Assembly (NCBI RefSeq): GCF_016124105.1
Contig: NZ_JADGMQ010000013.1
Span: 62,001 to 126,000, forward strand
Direction of reading: 5' to 3'
Length of the DNA: 64,000 bases
From: Aquamicrobium zhengzhouense
GTDB taxonomy: Bacteria; Pseudomonadota; Alphaproteobacteria; Rhizobiales; Rhizobiaceae
In this document: positions 34,208-43,885 of the stretch, piece by piece
How positions within the stretch are numbered: the first letter of the stretch is position 1
How the letters are laid out: each line of letters opens with the position of its first letter
Made by a program: the position numbers and the translations under genes
The notes under the pieces: model-generated
Databases searched by the model: none
Told to the model about the DNA's origin: nothing
What the model saw: only the letters and a program-made list of their open reading frames with translations

Positions 34208-34794
34208 TCGTCCTTGGACTCACCGGCTCGATCGGCATGGGCAAATCGACGACGGCCCAAATGTTCGAGGAAGAAGGTGTGCCGGTGCATGATTCAGATG
34301 CGACCGTGCACCGGCTTTATCGTGGTGCCGCGGTAGAACCGATACGCGCTCGATTTCCGGACGCGGTCGTCGATAATGTCGTCAACCGCGAGAAACTCGC
34401 CGCCGCAGTGTTGGGCAATGCTGCCGCCATGAAAGATCTTGAGGCCATTGTTCATCCGCTCGTGCGGGCAGAGACCGACGCCTTTCTTTCTCATCATCGG
34501 GAAGCTGGAACAGCGATTGTCGTTCTCGACATCCCGCTTTTGTTCGAAACGGATGGTCAATCGCGGGTTGACCAGATTGTCGTCGTCACGGCTCCGGCCG
34601 AAATTCAGCGCGAGCGTGTTCTCGCGCGACCTGGAATGAGCGAGGAAAAATTCGAGGCAATCCTGAAGCGCCAGCTTCCAGATGCTGAAAAGCGCGCCCG
34701 TGCTGATTTTGTAATCGACACCGGCGCCGGGATGGAAGCAGCGCGTGCGCAGGTCAGAGATATCGTTGGACGACTTGGCGGCCAACACGGCTGA
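34204..34794 (+). CDS. coaE: Dephospho-CoA kinase
   Basis: A 196-residue P-loop kinase with [21 protein letters not shown] at the start, [14 protein letters not shown], and [10 protein letters not shown]. It phosphorylates dephospho-CoA, the last step of CoA synthesis. Its ATG overlaps the aroE stop (ATGA). Confidence 0.96.
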   Translation: MIVLGLTGSIGMGKSTTAQMFEEEGVPVHDSDATVHRLYRGAAVEPIRARFPDAVVDNVVNREKLAAAVLGNAAAMKDLEAIVHPLVRAETDAFLSHHREAGTAIVVLDIPLLFETDGQSRVDQIVVVTAPAEIQRERVLARPGMSEEKFEAILKRQLPDAEKRARADFVIDTGAGMEAARAQVRDIVGRLGGQHG

Positions 34795-34846
34795 TCATTG
34801 CCTTTGTGGCGCGAGACGGCGATTTTGCATCCTATGGAGCTTTTGA

Positions 34847-35572
34847 ATGCGTGAGATCATCTTCGATACTGAAACCACCGGCCTTGATTCCCGTGAAGAT
34901 AGGATCATCGAGTTCGGCGGGATCGAGATGGTCAACAAATTCCCGACCGGTCGCACCTTCCATCAATACATCAATCCGGAAGGACGGCAGGTTCATCCGG
35001 ACGCTCTTGCCGTGCATGGCATCAGTGATGAGCAGCTGGTGGGGCAGCCCACCTTCAAGGAAGTTGCCCCGGCCCTTGTCGAATTTCTCGATGGTGCAAT
35101 CCTGATCGCTCATAATGCGAATTTCGACATCGGCTTCTTGAATGCCGAGTTTGCACGTCTTGGCCGCCCCGCGATCGATCCCGGCGTCGTTGTCGATACG
35201 CTCGCGCTTGCAAAGCGCAAGCATCCGATGGGGCCGAATTCACTGGATGCGCTTTGCCGCCGTTATGGCATCGATAACAGCCATCGTACCAAGCACGGCG
35301 CGCTGCTGGACTCCGAGCTGCTGGCGGAAGTCTATATCGAGCTGATGGGTGGCAAGCAGGCGACCTTCAGCCTGGATGCACAGGTCGAAACGAGCGCTTC
35401 CGTCACTGAAACTGAAACGATTTCGGTTATTCGCAAGCGCGAACGCCCGCTCTTACCCCGGTTGAGCCTCGATGAGATCGAAGCGCACCGAAAGCTGGTA
35501 GACACGCTCGGATCGGCGGCGATCTGGAAAGAGGTGGAGCCAGCCTACCGCGATCAGCTGGCAGCTGAATAA
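34847..35572 (+). CDS. dnaQ: DNA polymerase III subunit epsilon
   Basis: A 241-residue 3-5 exonuclease: Exo I FDTETTGLDSREDRIIE, Exo II LIAHNANFDIGFLNAEF and Exo III HRTKHGALLDSELLAEVYIEL, the DEDDh set. It proofreads replication with DnaE. Residues after about 180 form a linker and the presumed polymerase-binding tail. It ends the cluster; a bidirectional terminator follows. Confidence 0.96.
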   Translation: MREIIFDTETTGLDSREDRIIEFGGIEMVNKFPTGRTFHQYINPEGRQVHPDALAVHGISDEQLVGQPTFKEVAPALVEFLDGAILIAHNANFDIGFLNAEFARLGRPAIDPGVVVDTLALAKRKHPMGPNSLDALCRRYGIDNSHRTKHGALLDSELLAEVYIELMGGKQATFSLDAQVETSASVTETETISVIRKRERPLLPRLSLDEIEAHRKLVDTLGSAAIWKEVEPAYRDQLAAE

Positions 35573-35575
35573 AAC

Positions 35576-35607
35576 AAAGGCCCGATCATGCCGGGCCTTT
35601 TTCTTTT
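35576..35607. terminator. Bidirectional terminator between dnaQ and secB
   Basis: A 9-bp stem (AAAGGCCCG / CGGGCCTTT) with a 7-base loop, followed by TTTCTTTT on the plus strand and preceded by AAAAC on the left. It lies between convergent genes. Confidence 0.85.
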
Positions 35608-35627
35608 GTCACCTGAGGGTGAGAACT

Positions 35628-36134
35628 TTACGCAGTACCGACTGGCTGTGCCTTGGCCTGTTCCTGCGCGACGCGCTGCTGGAACATCTGCGCGAAATCG
35701 ATCGGATCGATCATCAGCGGCGGGAAGCCACCATTGCGGGTGCAGTCGGCAACGATCTGGCGGGCGAACGGGAACAGGATCCGCGGGCATTCGATGAACA
35801 GGATCGGCAGCATGTGCTCCTGCGGGAAGCCGGCAACGCGGAAAACGCCACCATAGATCAGCTCGACATTGAACAGGACCTGGTCGCCGTCGGTTGCCTT
35901 GGCGTTCATCGTCAGCTGAACGTCATATTCGTGTTCGGCAACCGGATTGGCGGTAACGTTCACGTTGATATTGATGTTTGGGGCCTTGTCGCGCGCACGA
36001 AGCGAGGCCGGAGCCAGCGGGCTCTCGAACGACAGGTCTTTTACATACTGAACCAGAACGTTGAGCGCCGGAGCAGCGCCATTGCCAGCTTGCGGAGCGG
36101 CGGCAGGCTTGGTTTCGTCGGTTTGATTGGCCAT
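35628..36134 (-). CDS. secB: Protein-export chaperone SecB
   Basis: A 168-residue SecB with [22 protein letters not shown], a strand series with [59 protein letters not shown]. It keeps preproteins unfolded for SecA. The acidic QVxxxxVYV-like surface is ordinary. It is convergent with dnaQ and 96 bases from fxsA. Confidence 0.97.
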   Translation of the reverse strand: MANQTDETKPAAAPQAGNGAAPALNVLVQYVKDLSFESPLAPASLRARDKAPNININVNVTANPVAEHEYDVQLTMNAKATDGDQVLFNVELIYGGVFRVAGFPQEHMLPILFIECPRILFPFARQIVADCTRNGGFPPLMIDPIDFAQMFQQRVAQEQAKAQPVGTA

Positions 36135-36230
36135 CAGCCGGAATCCTCTTTCTTTCAGCCGTTCCCGGCCGGGAATGAAATCGCGGGTTTGGCTAACATG
36201 CTCAACCCATCTGTGACAAGCTGAACGTGT

Positions 36231-36725
36231 TTAGAGATCGTTTGGAAGCCGCGGTCGCGATGGGGGATCTCGGTGGTCGTCATCGCGACGATAGTCATCC
36301 TCATCTAGATCGATGGTCTGGGAGGAGCGGCGCGAAAAGCCTCCAGTGTAGCCGCCAGCTGCGTTGACGACGATAATTCGGCTCGACAAGAACCGCCAGA
36401 CCGCCTCGCGAACCGGAGGAATGAACAAGAGGATGCCAAACGCGTCCGAAATGAAACCCGGCAGGATCAGCAGAATACCTGCAAGCATGATCATCACGGC
36501 GTGGACCATGTCACGGCCGGGCGAGACGCCGCTTCGCAGCGCGTCCTTCATTTTGTCCATGGCGCCGAGACCCTGAATGCGCAGCAACACTGCACCCAGC
36601 ACCGTCGTCGCCAGAATGAGAGCAATCGTCGCCAGGACACCGATTTCACTGCCGACGACGACGAAGCCCGCAATCTCAGCGAGCGGCAATACGAGAAATA
36701 ACAGCGGCAATAGGGGAAGCCTCAA
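36231..36725 (-). CDS. fxsA: FxsA family membrane protein
   Basis: A 164-residue membrane protein with about four hydrophobic segments (residues 5-50 and 75-115), FVVVGSEIGVLATIALILATTVLGAVLLRIQG and GILLILPGFISDAFGILLFIP. The C-terminal 45 residues are cytoplasmic and charged (DEDDYRRDDD). FxsA eases phage T7 exclusion in E. coli; its normal role is not settled. It is divergent from the Tim44-like gene. Confidence 0.9.
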   Translation of the reverse strand: MRLPLLPLLFLVLPLAEIAGFVVVGSEIGVLATIALILATTVLGAVLLRIQGLGAMDKMKDALRSGVSPGRDMVHAVMIMLAGILLILPGFISDAFGILLFIPPVREAVWRFLSSRIIVVNAAGGYTGGFSRRSSQTIDLDEDDYRRDDDHRDPPSRPRLPNDL

Positions 36726-36879
36726 CGGTTCATCTTTCCGTGTTTAAGCCCGAAAGGGCGATCCTTGTGTAGATAGGGTGACGCCGCTTTAGTTTGAATG
36801 ATGGTATGATGCGTTCTATATGCAAAAAACAAGCTGGCGATAGCGGAACGTCGTCGGACCCGGGATATTGGCGGACGTC

Positions 36880-37581
36880 ATGGAATTTTTTGATTTCGGT
36901 ACGATTTTCTTCATGATCGCGGCAATCGTGATCTTTTTTCAGCTGCGCAATGTTCTGGGGCGCAGGACCGGCCACGAACGCCCGCCATTTGATCCCTACA
37001 CAAATGCTCGCAAGGATGCGCAGGCAGACGCGGCAGCGGGAGAAAACGTCGTTTCCCTTCCGCGCCGAAAGGGAAGCGAGAACCCGGCGAGCTATGCTAC
37101 CATTGATGCAATTGCGGCACCCGGCACCGAACTGAACCGTGGCATGCGCGCGGTGCGCGATGCCGATGCCTCGTTCGAGCCGAACACTTTCGTCGACGGC
37201 GCGAAGATGGCCTACGAAATGATCGTCATGGCCTATGCCGACGGTGACCGGAAGACGCTGAAAAATCTTCTGTCGCGTGAAGTCTACGAAGGCTTCGTGG
37301 CTGCGATTGCTGACCGTGAGGGCCGCGACGAGAAAATCGAATCCTCCTTCGTGGGCATCAATCGCGCTGAAATCACCAACGCCGAGCTCAAGGGCACCGA
37401 AGCACACATCACGCTGCGCATTGTCAGCGAGCTGATCTCGGCGACACGCAATGCGTCCGGCGAAGTGATCGATGGCGATCCGGAGACGGTTGCCGAGGTC
37501 AAGGATGTATGGACTTTCGCGCGTGATACCCGTGCCAAGGATCCGAACTGGAAGCTGGTCGCCACCGAAGCCGACGACTGA
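36880..37581 (+). CDS. Tim44/TimA family membrane-anchored adaptor
   Basis: A 233-residue protein with one N-terminal membrane helix (residues about 5-22, FGTIFFMIAAIVIFF), then FQLRNVLGRRTGHERPPFDPY, a linker, and a Tim44-like NTF2-fold domain (FVDGAKMAYEMIVMAYADGDRKTLKNLLSREVY). Alphaproteobacterial members sit in the inner membrane with the domain in the cytoplasm. The ATG at 36880 is used in preference to a TTG four codons upstream. It is 20 bases from mltA, so co-transcribed; its place next to secB and mltA is common in rhizobia. Confidence 0.88.
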   Translation: MEFFDFGTIFFMIAAIVIFFQLRNVLGRRTGHERPPFDPYTNARKDAQADAAAGENVVSLPRRKGSENPASYATIDAIAAPGTELNRGMRAVRDADASFEPNTFVDGAKMAYEMIVMAYADGDRKTLKNLLSREVYEGFVAAIADREGRDEKIESSFVGINRAEITNAELKGTEAHITLRIVSELISATRNASGEVIDGDPETVAEVKDVWTFARDTRAKDPNWKLVATEADD

Positions 37582-37601
37582 TCGCTCGGCGTTTCCCGGC
37601 C

Positions 37602-38699
37602 ATGAGCGCGACCCTGACACCCGCCAGCTTTGCCGATCTGGCGGGTTGGGAAGACGATTTACACGACGAGGCTTTTCAGGCGTTCCAGCGCTCGGCCATC
37701 TACGGATTGCAGCAGAGCTACAAGACGGGCGCGCTGGGCATTGCCTTTGACAGCTTTCTGCCTGCCTACCGTGCTGCAGCCGCTGTCACCGAAAAACTCC
37801 CACCGACAGAAGCGCGCCAGTTCTTCGAGCGTTTCTTTGCGCCTTTTCATGTACGCCCGCTGGATGGCGAAAGCGGCTTCGTCACCAGCTATTACGAACC
37901 CGAAATAGAGGCTTCTGCGGTCCGGACCGAACGGTTCACCGTGCCGCTCCTTTCCGTTCCCGATGATCTGGTGAAAATTGATGGCACCAATCGTCCTGAC
38001 GGGATGGATCCGTATCTCGCTTTTGGTCGCAGAACCGAAAACGGTGTTGTCGAATATCATGATCGCGCGGCGATAGAGGGCGGGATTTTGGGAGACAAGG
38101 CGAAGGCGATCGCCTTCGTGTCAGATCCGGTTGATGCCTTCTTCATCCATGTCCAGGGCTCGGCCCGTCTGGTCATGCCGGATGGGACGGTGCGCCGCAT
38201 CACATACGCGGCAAAATCAGGTCAGCGCTTCACCGGCCCCGGAAAGATGCTTATCGAGCTTGGCGAACTTCCCGCTGACGAAGTGACGATGCAGTCCATT
38301 CGGGCATGGCTGGCCGATAATCCTCACCGTGTTGGCGAGATCCTGCATCGCAACCGCTCCTATATTTTCTTTCGTGAAGCCGAAGTTGCCGATCGAAATC
38401 TGGGCCCCATCGCAGCGGCGAAGGTTCCGCTGATGCGCGGTCGCTCTCTGGCTGTTGATCGCCTTTTGCACACGTTCGGAACGCCATTTTTCATTCAAGC
38501 GCCTTCCTTGACGGCTTTTAACAATGCGCCGTTCCAGCGTTTGATGATTGCACAAGACACCGGCTCGGCAATAATCGGCCCTGCACGCGGCGATCTTTTT
38601 GCCGGTTCGGGGGATCCGGCAGGAGAGATTGCCGGGGTCGTCCGCCACCAGGCAGATTTCTACGCGCTGGTGCCACGCTCGGCGGAGGTGGCGGTTTGA
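37602..38699 (+). CDS. mltA: Murein transglycosylase A
   Basis: A 365-residue MltA with FEPYFTSYYEPEI-type motif (here FVTSYYEPEI), VQGSARLVMPDG, TYAAKSGQRFTGPGKMLIE, and the C-terminal 3D domain with MIAQDTGSAIIGPARGDLF, whose Asp residues are catalytic. It cleaves glycan strands to 1,6-anhydro ends. No lipobox or clear signal peptide is seen at the chosen start, so export is unclear. It overlaps the Smr gene by 4 bases. Confidence 0.93.
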   Translation: MSATLTPASFADLAGWEDDLHDEAFQAFQRSAIYGLQQSYKTGALGIAFDSFLPAYRAAAAVTEKLPPTEARQFFERFFAPFHVRPLDGESGFVTSYYEPEIEASAVRTERFTVPLLSVPDDLVKIDGTNRPDGMDPYLAFGRRTENGVVEYHDRAAIEGGILGDKAKAIAFVSDPVDAFFIHVQGSARLVMPDGTVRRITYAAKSGQRFTGPGKMLIELGELPADEVTMQSIRAWLADNPHRVGEILHRNRSYIFFREAEVADRNLGPIAAAKVPLMRGRSLAVDRLLHTFGTPFFIQAPSLTAFNNAPFQRLMIAQDTGSAIIGPARGDLFAGSGDPAGEIAGVVRHQADFYALVPRSAEVAV

Positions 38700-39253
38700 A
38701 CAAGAAATATCTTTCGGTCGAGGATCGGATCCTGTGGGGCAGGGTTGCCCGTTCTACCCGCCCCATGCCGGGAAAGTCCGTCGATGCGATCGCGCGCGAG
38801 CTGGAGGATTTTGCGGCTCTGCTTGATCCAGCACCGGTCCAGGAGACGCCGCGCACCAAGCCGGACAGCACCGCTCATACGATTGATCCGACACCGTCGA
38901 AGCGTGCAGTGTCGCCGCCAAAGGCCATCGATTCTCCCACGCGCCAGAAGATTGCCAAGGGGCGTCTGCCCATCGAAGGTAAGGTTGACCTTCATGGCCT
39001 GACGCAAAGCGAAGCCCACTCGCTGCTTCTGTCCTTCCTTCGGCGTGCATTTGGCGATGGGCGGCGTTACGTCCTCGTCGTCACCGGAAAGGGATCTCCC
39101 TCGCGCGGAACCGGCGTTTTGCGCCAGGCCGTTCCGGGCTGGCTTTCAACACCTCCTTTCCGTACCCTCGTGAGCGGGCATGAGCAGGCCGCGCGCCATC
39201 ATGGCGGGGAGGGCGCGCTCTATATTCGTTTGCGCAAGCAGGTAGCTCCGTGA
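38696..39253 (+). CDS. Smr/MutS family protein
   Basis: A 185-residue protein. The N-terminal half is charged and linker-like; the Smr domain (about residues 90-180) has VDLHGLTQSEAHSLLLSFL, YVLVVTGKGSPSRGTGVLRQAVPGWL and SGHEQAARHHGGEGALYI. Smr domains are DNA or RNA nicking endonucleases in several cases. It overlaps both mltA and the HTH gene (GTGA), implying translational coupling. Confidence 0.9.
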   Translation: MNKKYLSVEDRILWGRVARSTRPMPGKSVDAIARELEDFAALLDPAPVQETPRTKPDSTAHTIDPTPSKRAVSPPKAIDSPTRQKIAKGRLPIEGKVDLHGLTQSEAHSLLLSFLRRAFGDGRRYVLVVTGKGSPSRGTGVLRQAVPGWLSTPPFRTLVSGHEQAARHHGGEGALYIRLRKQVAP

Positions 39254-39609
39254 CTCCCTTCGGGCTGAAAATGCGGGAAATGCGGGCGGTAAAAGGTGTC
39301 TCGCAAAAGGAAATGGCAGAAGCGCTGGGGGTGAGCGCTGCTTACCTTTCCGCGCTGGAACACGGCAAGCGCGGCGTGCCGAACTGGGCACTCGTGCAGA
39401 AGATCGTCGGCTATTTCAATGTCATCTGGGACGAGGCGGAAGAACTCCAGAATATCGCAGCTTCGTCGCATCCGCGGGTGGTTGTCGACACGACGGGCTT
39501 GTCGCCGAAGGCGACCGCCTTTGCCAATCGGCTTGCAGGTGAAATTGCGCGCCTTGATGGCGCTACTCTGGACGAATTGATGGCTGTGCTCGACAGCCGC
39601 TCAGCCTGA
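39250..39609 (+). CDS. HTH-type transcriptional regulator
   Basis: A 119-residue protein. Residues about 5-65 are an XRE-type HTH: FGLKMREMRAVKGVSQKEMAEALGVSAAYLSALEHGKRGVPNWALVQKI. The C-terminal 55 residues are a short helical tail. The GTG start overlaps the Smr stop. Its targets are unknown; this gene is conserved next to mltA and Smr genes in rhizobia. Confidence 0.88.
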   Translation: MTPFGLKMREMRAVKGVSQKEMAEALGVSAAYLSALEHGKRGVPNWALVQKIVGYFNVIWDEAEELQNIAASSHPRVVVDTTGLSPKATAFANRLAGEIARLDGATLDELMAVLDSRSA

Positions 39610-39618
39610 TGACTGGGC

Positions 39619-40578
39619 TCAAAAGAGCTTTTTCAACTCATCAAGACGGTCATTGACCAGCCAGCCATAGTAGTTTTCCTGAGGAAAGCGTGGTGAACGG
39701 CCATCCGCCCGACGCTTCTGGTTCTCGGCTTTCAGCGCGCGCGCGCGCTGTTCCGGTTTGCCGAGATTGTATAGCGTTGCGGTAAGGCCGGGGTTCTTGG
39801 AAATGTCGAAGCCGGCAATATCACGATACGCATCGATCGATTTTTTCAGGGTCGCGCCAACATAGGCGAGCGTAAGGTCCGGATCCATGATTGTCCGGTA
39901 AACCTGTTGCGCGTTGTTGTGGTCAAGCTTCGGCAGCTTTGACACCTTCGTGACGAGGTCGCTCATCTGGAGTGCAGTCAGCGGATTGAGCTGGCCGATC
40001 CCGAAGGTCTGTCCTGCATAGAAGGGCTGAAAGAACACTGCGCTGAAACGGTCGTTCGGAAACGATTCTCCATCGACCTTCTTGCCGCGGAAAGAGCGAT
40101 CCCAAACCGTCTCGCGGCATGTCCACTGCTCATAGCTGCCGCTCAAGCCGTCACATGAAGCAAATTCCGGACGCTTGATGAAGTCTGACACAGACTCACC
40201 ATTATAGGCGAACTTGAAGCTCGTCTGAAAATAAGAGACCGCTTTCACATAATAGGTCTGCAGCCGGTCGTAGGCATCAACGTTGTACGTGTGTTCTCCG
40301 ACAATGGCGCCAACCATATGCAGCGGGTCTATCCCATATTGCGCCGAGACTGACTTTATCTTGTTCCGCAGCCCGGCATCATTTTGCAGCAGCGCATATA
40401 CTTTGCGGTACTTGGCTTCATACGTCGAATGAGATGCGCGGGTGCGGTTGGCGGAGGCGCTCGGAACAGGCGGCTGTTTCTCAACCCGGTTTCCAGGAGG
40501 CACCAGGGTCGCAGCATGGGCGATTGCCGGGAGTACGAACAGGCACAGACAGGCGAAAGACCGGATTGCAAAGTTCAT
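39619..40578 (-). CDS. DUF1402 family secreted protein
   Basis: A 319-residue protein with a signal peptide (cleavage after about AIAHA, residue 22). The body contains IKSVSAQYGIDPLHMVGAIVGEHTYNVDAYDRLQTYYVKA and FGIGQLNPLTALQMSDLV, resembling lysozyme-like transglycosylase folds with a possible catalytic Glu in GEHTYN. It is recognised as DUF1402; activity is unproven. Located after hslU on the same strand. Confidence 0.82.
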   Translation of the reverse strand: MNFAIRSFACLCLFVLPAIAHAATLVPPGNRVEKQPPVPSASANRTRASHSTYEAKYRKVYALLQNDAGLRNKIKSVSAQYGIDPLHMVGAIVGEHTYNVDAYDRLQTYYVKAVSYFQTSFKFAYNGESVSDFIKRPEFASCDGLSGSYEQWTCRETVWDRSFRGKKVDGESFPNDRFSAVFFQPFYAGQTFGIGQLNPLTALQMSDLVTKVSKLPKLDHNNAQQVYRTIMDPDLTLAYVGATLKKSIDAYRDIAGFDISKNPGLTATLYNLGKPEQRARALKAENQKRRADGRSPRFPQENYYGWLVNDRLDELKKLF

Positions 40579-40703
40579 GAAAGGCCCAAAACCGGGTCAG
40601 GGGACGACTTTGGCGGCAAGCTATCGCCTGGCCGGCTGAATTTCGAGTGCCCCACGTTCAATCATACGTCAAGTCGTGGCAGCGCAAACTGGGCGCATTT
40701 GTC

Positions 40704-40734
40704 GGCAGCGCGCCATTTTTCCCACGGCGCGCTG
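40704..40734 (-). terminator. Hairpin after hslU
   Basis: A 10-bp inverted repeat (GCAGCGCGCC / GGCGCGCTGC) with an 11-base loop, 17 bases after the hslU stop. No good T-run follows on the minus strand. Confidence 0.5.
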
Positions 40735-40750
40735 CTCTTTCAATCCTGGA

Positions 40751-42061
40751 TCAGAGGATAAATCTGGAAAGATCGGTGTTGCGGGCAAGATCTCCAACGA
40801 ACTTGTCGACATAGGCCGCGTCGATGACGATCTCCGCGCCTGACTGATCTGGCGCGGTGAAGGAAATTTCATCCAGCACCCGCTCCATCACCGTCTGCAG
40901 CCGACGTGCACCAATGTTCTCGACACTGGCGTTAAGGTCGACCGCAATCGCGGCAAGCCGGTCAATGGCGTCATCGGTGAAGCTCAGCTTCACGCCTTCG
41001 GTCCCGAGAAGCGCAATATACTGCTTGATGAGGCTGGCCTCGGTTTCGGTGAGGATGCGACGGAAGTCGTCCTTCTCCAGTGCGCGCAGCTCGACGCGGA
41101 TCGGCAATCGGCCCTGCAACTCGGGCAGAAGGTCGGATGGCTTGGCCACGTGGAATGCGCCGGAGGCGATAAACAGGATATGGTCGGTCTTCACCGGCCC
41201 GTATTTGGTCGCAACCGTAGTGCCTTCCACGAGAGGCAGCAGGTCACGCTGGACGCCTTCGCGGGACGGGCCGCCGGAAATGTCAGAGCGCACTGCAACT
41301 TTGTCGATCTCGTCCAGGAAGACGATGCCATCGTTTTCGGTCGAGGAAATGGCGCGGCGCACCACCTCTTCCTGATCGAGCAACTTGTCGGACTCGTCAT
41401 TGATGAGAAGTGCGTAGGAATCCTTGACGGTGGTCTTGCGCATCTTGGTGCGCTGGCCGCCCATCGCCTTCTGGATCATGTCGTTGATGTTGAGGACACC
41501 GATATTGGCGCCGGGCATACCGGGAATATCGAAACTGGGCATACCGCCATTGCCGGTGTCCGCCACCTCGATCTCGATCTCCTTGTCATCGAGCTCGTTC
41601 TCTCGCAGCTTTTTGCGGAAAGAGTCGCGCGTTGCGGGGCTCGCATTCTTGCCAACCAAAGCTTCAAGGACCCGCTCCTCGGCTGCAAGATGGGCGCGCG
41701 CCTTGACGTCCTCGCGCATTTTCTCGCGCGTCAGGCCGATCGCGGCTTCAACGAGATCGCGAATGATCTGCTCGACGTCACGGCCAACATAGCCAACCTC
41801 GGTGAATTTGGTGGCTTCAACCTTGATGAAGGGCGCGCCTGCAAGCCTGGCAAGGCGGCGGGAAATCTCGGTCTTGCCCACGCCGGTCGGCCCGATCATC
41901 AAAATATTCTTTGGCATCACCTCTTCGCGCATCTGGCCATCGAGCTGCTGCCGGCGCCAGCGGTTGCGCAGGGCGATTGCCACCGCGCGCTTCGCCTCTT
42001 TCTGGCCGATAATGTAGCGGTCGAGTTCGGAAACGATCTCTCGAGGAGAAAAATTGCTCAT
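40751..42061 (-). CDS. hslU: ATP-dependent protease ATPase subunit HslU
   Basis: A 436-residue AAA+ ATPase: [20 protein letters not shown], Walker [41 protein letters not shown], the GYVG pore loop, and C-terminal [16 protein letters not shown] ending in SRFIL, which activates HslV. The frame is open far upstream, but this ATG gives the canonical start. Its partner hslV is not adjacent: a DUF2585 gene and repeats intervene. Confidence 0.97.
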   Translation of the reverse strand: MSNFSPREIVSELDRYIIGQKEAKRAVAIALRNRWRRQQLDGQMREEVMPKNILMIGPTGVGKTEISRRLARLAGAPFIKVEATKFTEVGYVGRDVEQIIRDLVEAAIGLTREKMREDVKARAHLAAEERVLEALVGKNASPATRDSFRKKLRENELDDKEIEIEVADTGNGGMPSFDIPGMPGANIGVLNINDMIQKAMGGQRTKMRKTTVKDSYALLINDESDKLLDQEEVVRRAISSTENDGIVFLDEIDKVAVRSDISGGPSREGVQRDLLPLVEGTTVATKYGPVKTDHILFIASGAFHVAKPSDLLPELQGRLPIRVELRALEKDDFRRILTETEASLIKQYIALLGTEGVKLSFTDDAIDRLAAIAVDLNASVENIGARRLQTVMERVLDEISFTAPDQSGAEIVIDAAYVDKFVGDLARNTDLSRFIL

Positions 42062-42063
42062 CA

Positions 42064-42654
42064 CTATAACCCACTTTGCCACTGCTTGATGAACTCGAAC
42101 GGATGCAGCAGCATGATCACGTTGAGTGTCAGATTGTCCCGGATGATGTAGCCGGTGCCGATCTCGAAGAGGAGCGCGATGGCCACGATCACGAATATAG
42201 GTAGCCGCCAGGCCATCGCAAACCCCACCATCATCGCCACCGTGTCTGCCACGGAATTGACGATGGAATCTCCGAAATAGTCGAGCGAGATCGTCGATTC
42301 CCGGTAACGGTTGATGATGAAATCGCTGTTCTCGACGATCTCCCACGCGACCTCGATGCCAACCGCGCACGCAAGCCGCATCAGGATCGGAGCGCGCGGA
42401 AACAGGAACCAGGCGAGCGCGTAGAACAGAAAGCCGTGGATGATATGCGAGGGCGTGTACCAGTCGGAAAGGTGCTGGGAGTTTTCCGAACTCACCACCA
42501 CGCCATGCCACAATTTGACGTAGCCACACTCACAGATCGGAACCCGCCCCATCAGGTAAAGGGTCACTGTCTGAGCGGCGATCAAGGCCAGAACGAGCAC
42601 CAGTCCCAATTTCTGCCAGTTATCGGATCTGGACCGTTCAATGTGCGCTGTCAT
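42064..42654 (-). CDS. DUF2585 family membrane protein
   Basis: A 196-residue protein with about four to five membrane helices and conserved [34 protein letters not shown] and [21 protein letters not shown]. Known as DUF2585 (UPF0314) with no assigned function. The start at 42654 has AGAAGGG upstream; an in-frame extension to 42909 runs into the intergenic repeat and is rejected. It ends 2 bases from the hslU start, so hslU likely depends on this transcript. Confidence 0.85.
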   Translation of the reverse strand: MTAHIERSRSDNWQKLGLVLVLALIAAQTVTLYLMGRVPICECGYVKLWHGVVVSSENSQHLSDWYTPSHIIHGFLFYALAWFLFPRAPILMRLACAVGIEVAWEIVENSDFIINRYRESTISLDYFGDSIVNSVADTVAMMVGFAMAWRLPIFVIVAIALLFEIGTGYIIRDNLTLNVIMLLHPFEFIKQWQSGL

Positions 42655-42831
42655 GGCGACCCTTCTTTGCCGATTCATGGTCAGCGGGATCAGTCCTGCA
42701 GTGAACCCCGCCTCATTGTGCATCAGCAGTACATCAGGACCGCTTTTCCCCACAAGCGAGGTGATCGGACGTGGGCAAGGATCAGCGTCGAAGCTTTCGC
42801 GCATTAGGGAAAACACTCTGCCTGGATCCCT

Positions 42832-42896
42832 TGGCAAACCGCCTCCGGGATCTTCCCCCGCCTGCGGGGGAAGTGTCGCGAAGCGACGAAGGGGGC
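42832..42896 (+). repeat. Palindromic repeat unit, copy 1
   Basis: Starts TGGCAAACCGCCTCCGGGAT, then a hairpin TTCCCCCGCCTGCGGGGGAA, then GTCGC-GAA-GCGAC and AAGGGGGC. Near-identical to the unit at 43040-43105, same orientation. Confidence 0.85.
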
Positions 42897-42993
42897 GGCA
42901 AGGAACCACGCCACGAACACCAGCCGCAACTCCGGCGCTGCGATAATCTCTGAGCGATTTCCCTCCACAAGCCCCCTCCGGTCCTCTGGACCA

Positions 42994-43015
42994 CCTCCCC
43001 CACCCGTGGGGGAGG
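42994..43015. repeat. Palindrome between the two repeat units
   Basis: A perfect 10-bp inverted repeat, CCTCCCCCAC / GTGGGGGAGG, with a CC loop. Confidence 0.8.
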
Positions 43016-43039
43016 ATCAGCGGCGACGTCCGCGCATCA

Positions 43040-43105
43040 TGGCAAACCGCCTCTCCGGGATCTTCCCCGCTTGCGGGGGAAGTGTCGCGAAGCGACGAAG
43101 GGGGC
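43040..43105 (+). repeat. Palindromic repeat unit, copy 2
   Basis: Same layout as copy 1: TGGCAAACCGC, a TTCCCCGCTTGCGGGGGAA hairpin, GTCGC-GAA-GCGAC and AAGGGGGC; differs by a 2-base insertion (CT), a 1-base loss and one substitution. Confidence 0.85.
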
Positions 43106-43186
43106 TGCGCCCGACCACTCCCGAAGATGAGGCTCGTTCAGGAGTGAGCAATCCGGCGTAAACGGAATTAATCGACTGCGCGGTCG

Positions 43187-43735
43187 CTATCCGGCATCCA
43201 GCGTTTCGATAATGAAGCTGCCATTGGTGTAAACGCAGATCTCTGCGGCGATCTCCATCGCCTTGTGGGCAATTTCTTCAGCCGATTTGTCTGTGTCCAT
43301 CAGGGCTCGCGCGGCGGCCAGGGCGTAATTTCCGCCCGATCCGATCGCCATCACGCCGTGCTCCGGCTCTAGGACGTCACCATTACCCGTCAGCGCCAGC
43401 GTCACCGATTTGTCGGCAACCAGCATCATGGCCTCAAGGCGGCGCAGATAGCGGTCCGTGCGCCAATCCTTCGCAAGCTCCACCGCGGCGCGGGTAAGCT
43501 GGTCGGGATATTGCTCCAGCTTTGCCTCAAGCCGTTCCAGCAGTGTAAATGCATCGGCGGTCGCGCCCGCAAAACCGGCGATCACATTGCCCTTGCCGAG
43601 GCGGCGCACCTTGCGCGCATTGCCCTTCATGATGGTCTGGCCAAGGCTGACCTGACCGTCACCGGCGATGACGACCTTGTCACCTTTTCTTACGGTCACG
43701 ATCGTCGTCGCGTGCATTGTCAGTTCGTTCGACAT
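43187..43735 (-). CDS. hslV: ATP-dependent protease peptidase subunit HslV
   Basis: A 182-residue threonine protease: the conserved [25 protein letters not shown] puts the nucleophilic Thr at residue 10, so a 9-residue propeptide (MSNELTMHA) must be removed. Also [12 protein letters not shown] and [17 protein letters not shown]. It forms the proteolytic core with HslU. It is divergent from hisB. Confidence 0.96.
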   Translation of the reverse strand: MSNELTMHATTIVTVRKGDKVVIAGDGQVSLGQTIMKGNARKVRRLGKGNVIAGFAGATADAFTLLERLEAKLEQYPDQLTRAAVELAKDWRTDRYLRRLEAMMLVADKSVTLALTGNGDVLEPEHGVMAIGSGGNYALAAARALMDTDKSAEEIAHKAMEIAAEICVYTNGSFIIETLDAG

Positions 43736-43885
43736 CTCTGCTCCGATCCTGTGCGCCGAAGCGCTCGAGGCTTATGTATGCGCCTCAAGCGTGAATGCAA
43801 ACGCGCAAGTGTAGCTCACGCTTTCCATTAACCGGCCATGCTGGTAAGACGCAGGCGCTTTTCTTCGGTTTTGTAGGTGATAAAT

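Larger units (their letters stand above)
42655..43186. other. 532-base intergenic region with palindromic repeats
   Basis: No gene supported. It holds two near-identical 65-bp repeat units and a third palindrome; outside them the sequence is unremarkable apart from low coding character. Confidence 0.6.

Noticed and set aside
36726-36879. Possible small RNA or promoter element between fxsA and the Tim44-like gene
   Set aside because: Only general AT-rich promoter character is visible; no structure or conserved box could be named.
40384-40761. Forward ORF over the DUF1402 start and the gap before hslU
   Set aside because: It overlaps the DUF1402 signal peptide antisense and has no domain.
42655-42909. 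N-terminal extension of the DUF2585 gene
   Set aside because: It would place palindromic repeat sequence in the protein; the start at 42654 has a good ribosome binding site and fits the family length.
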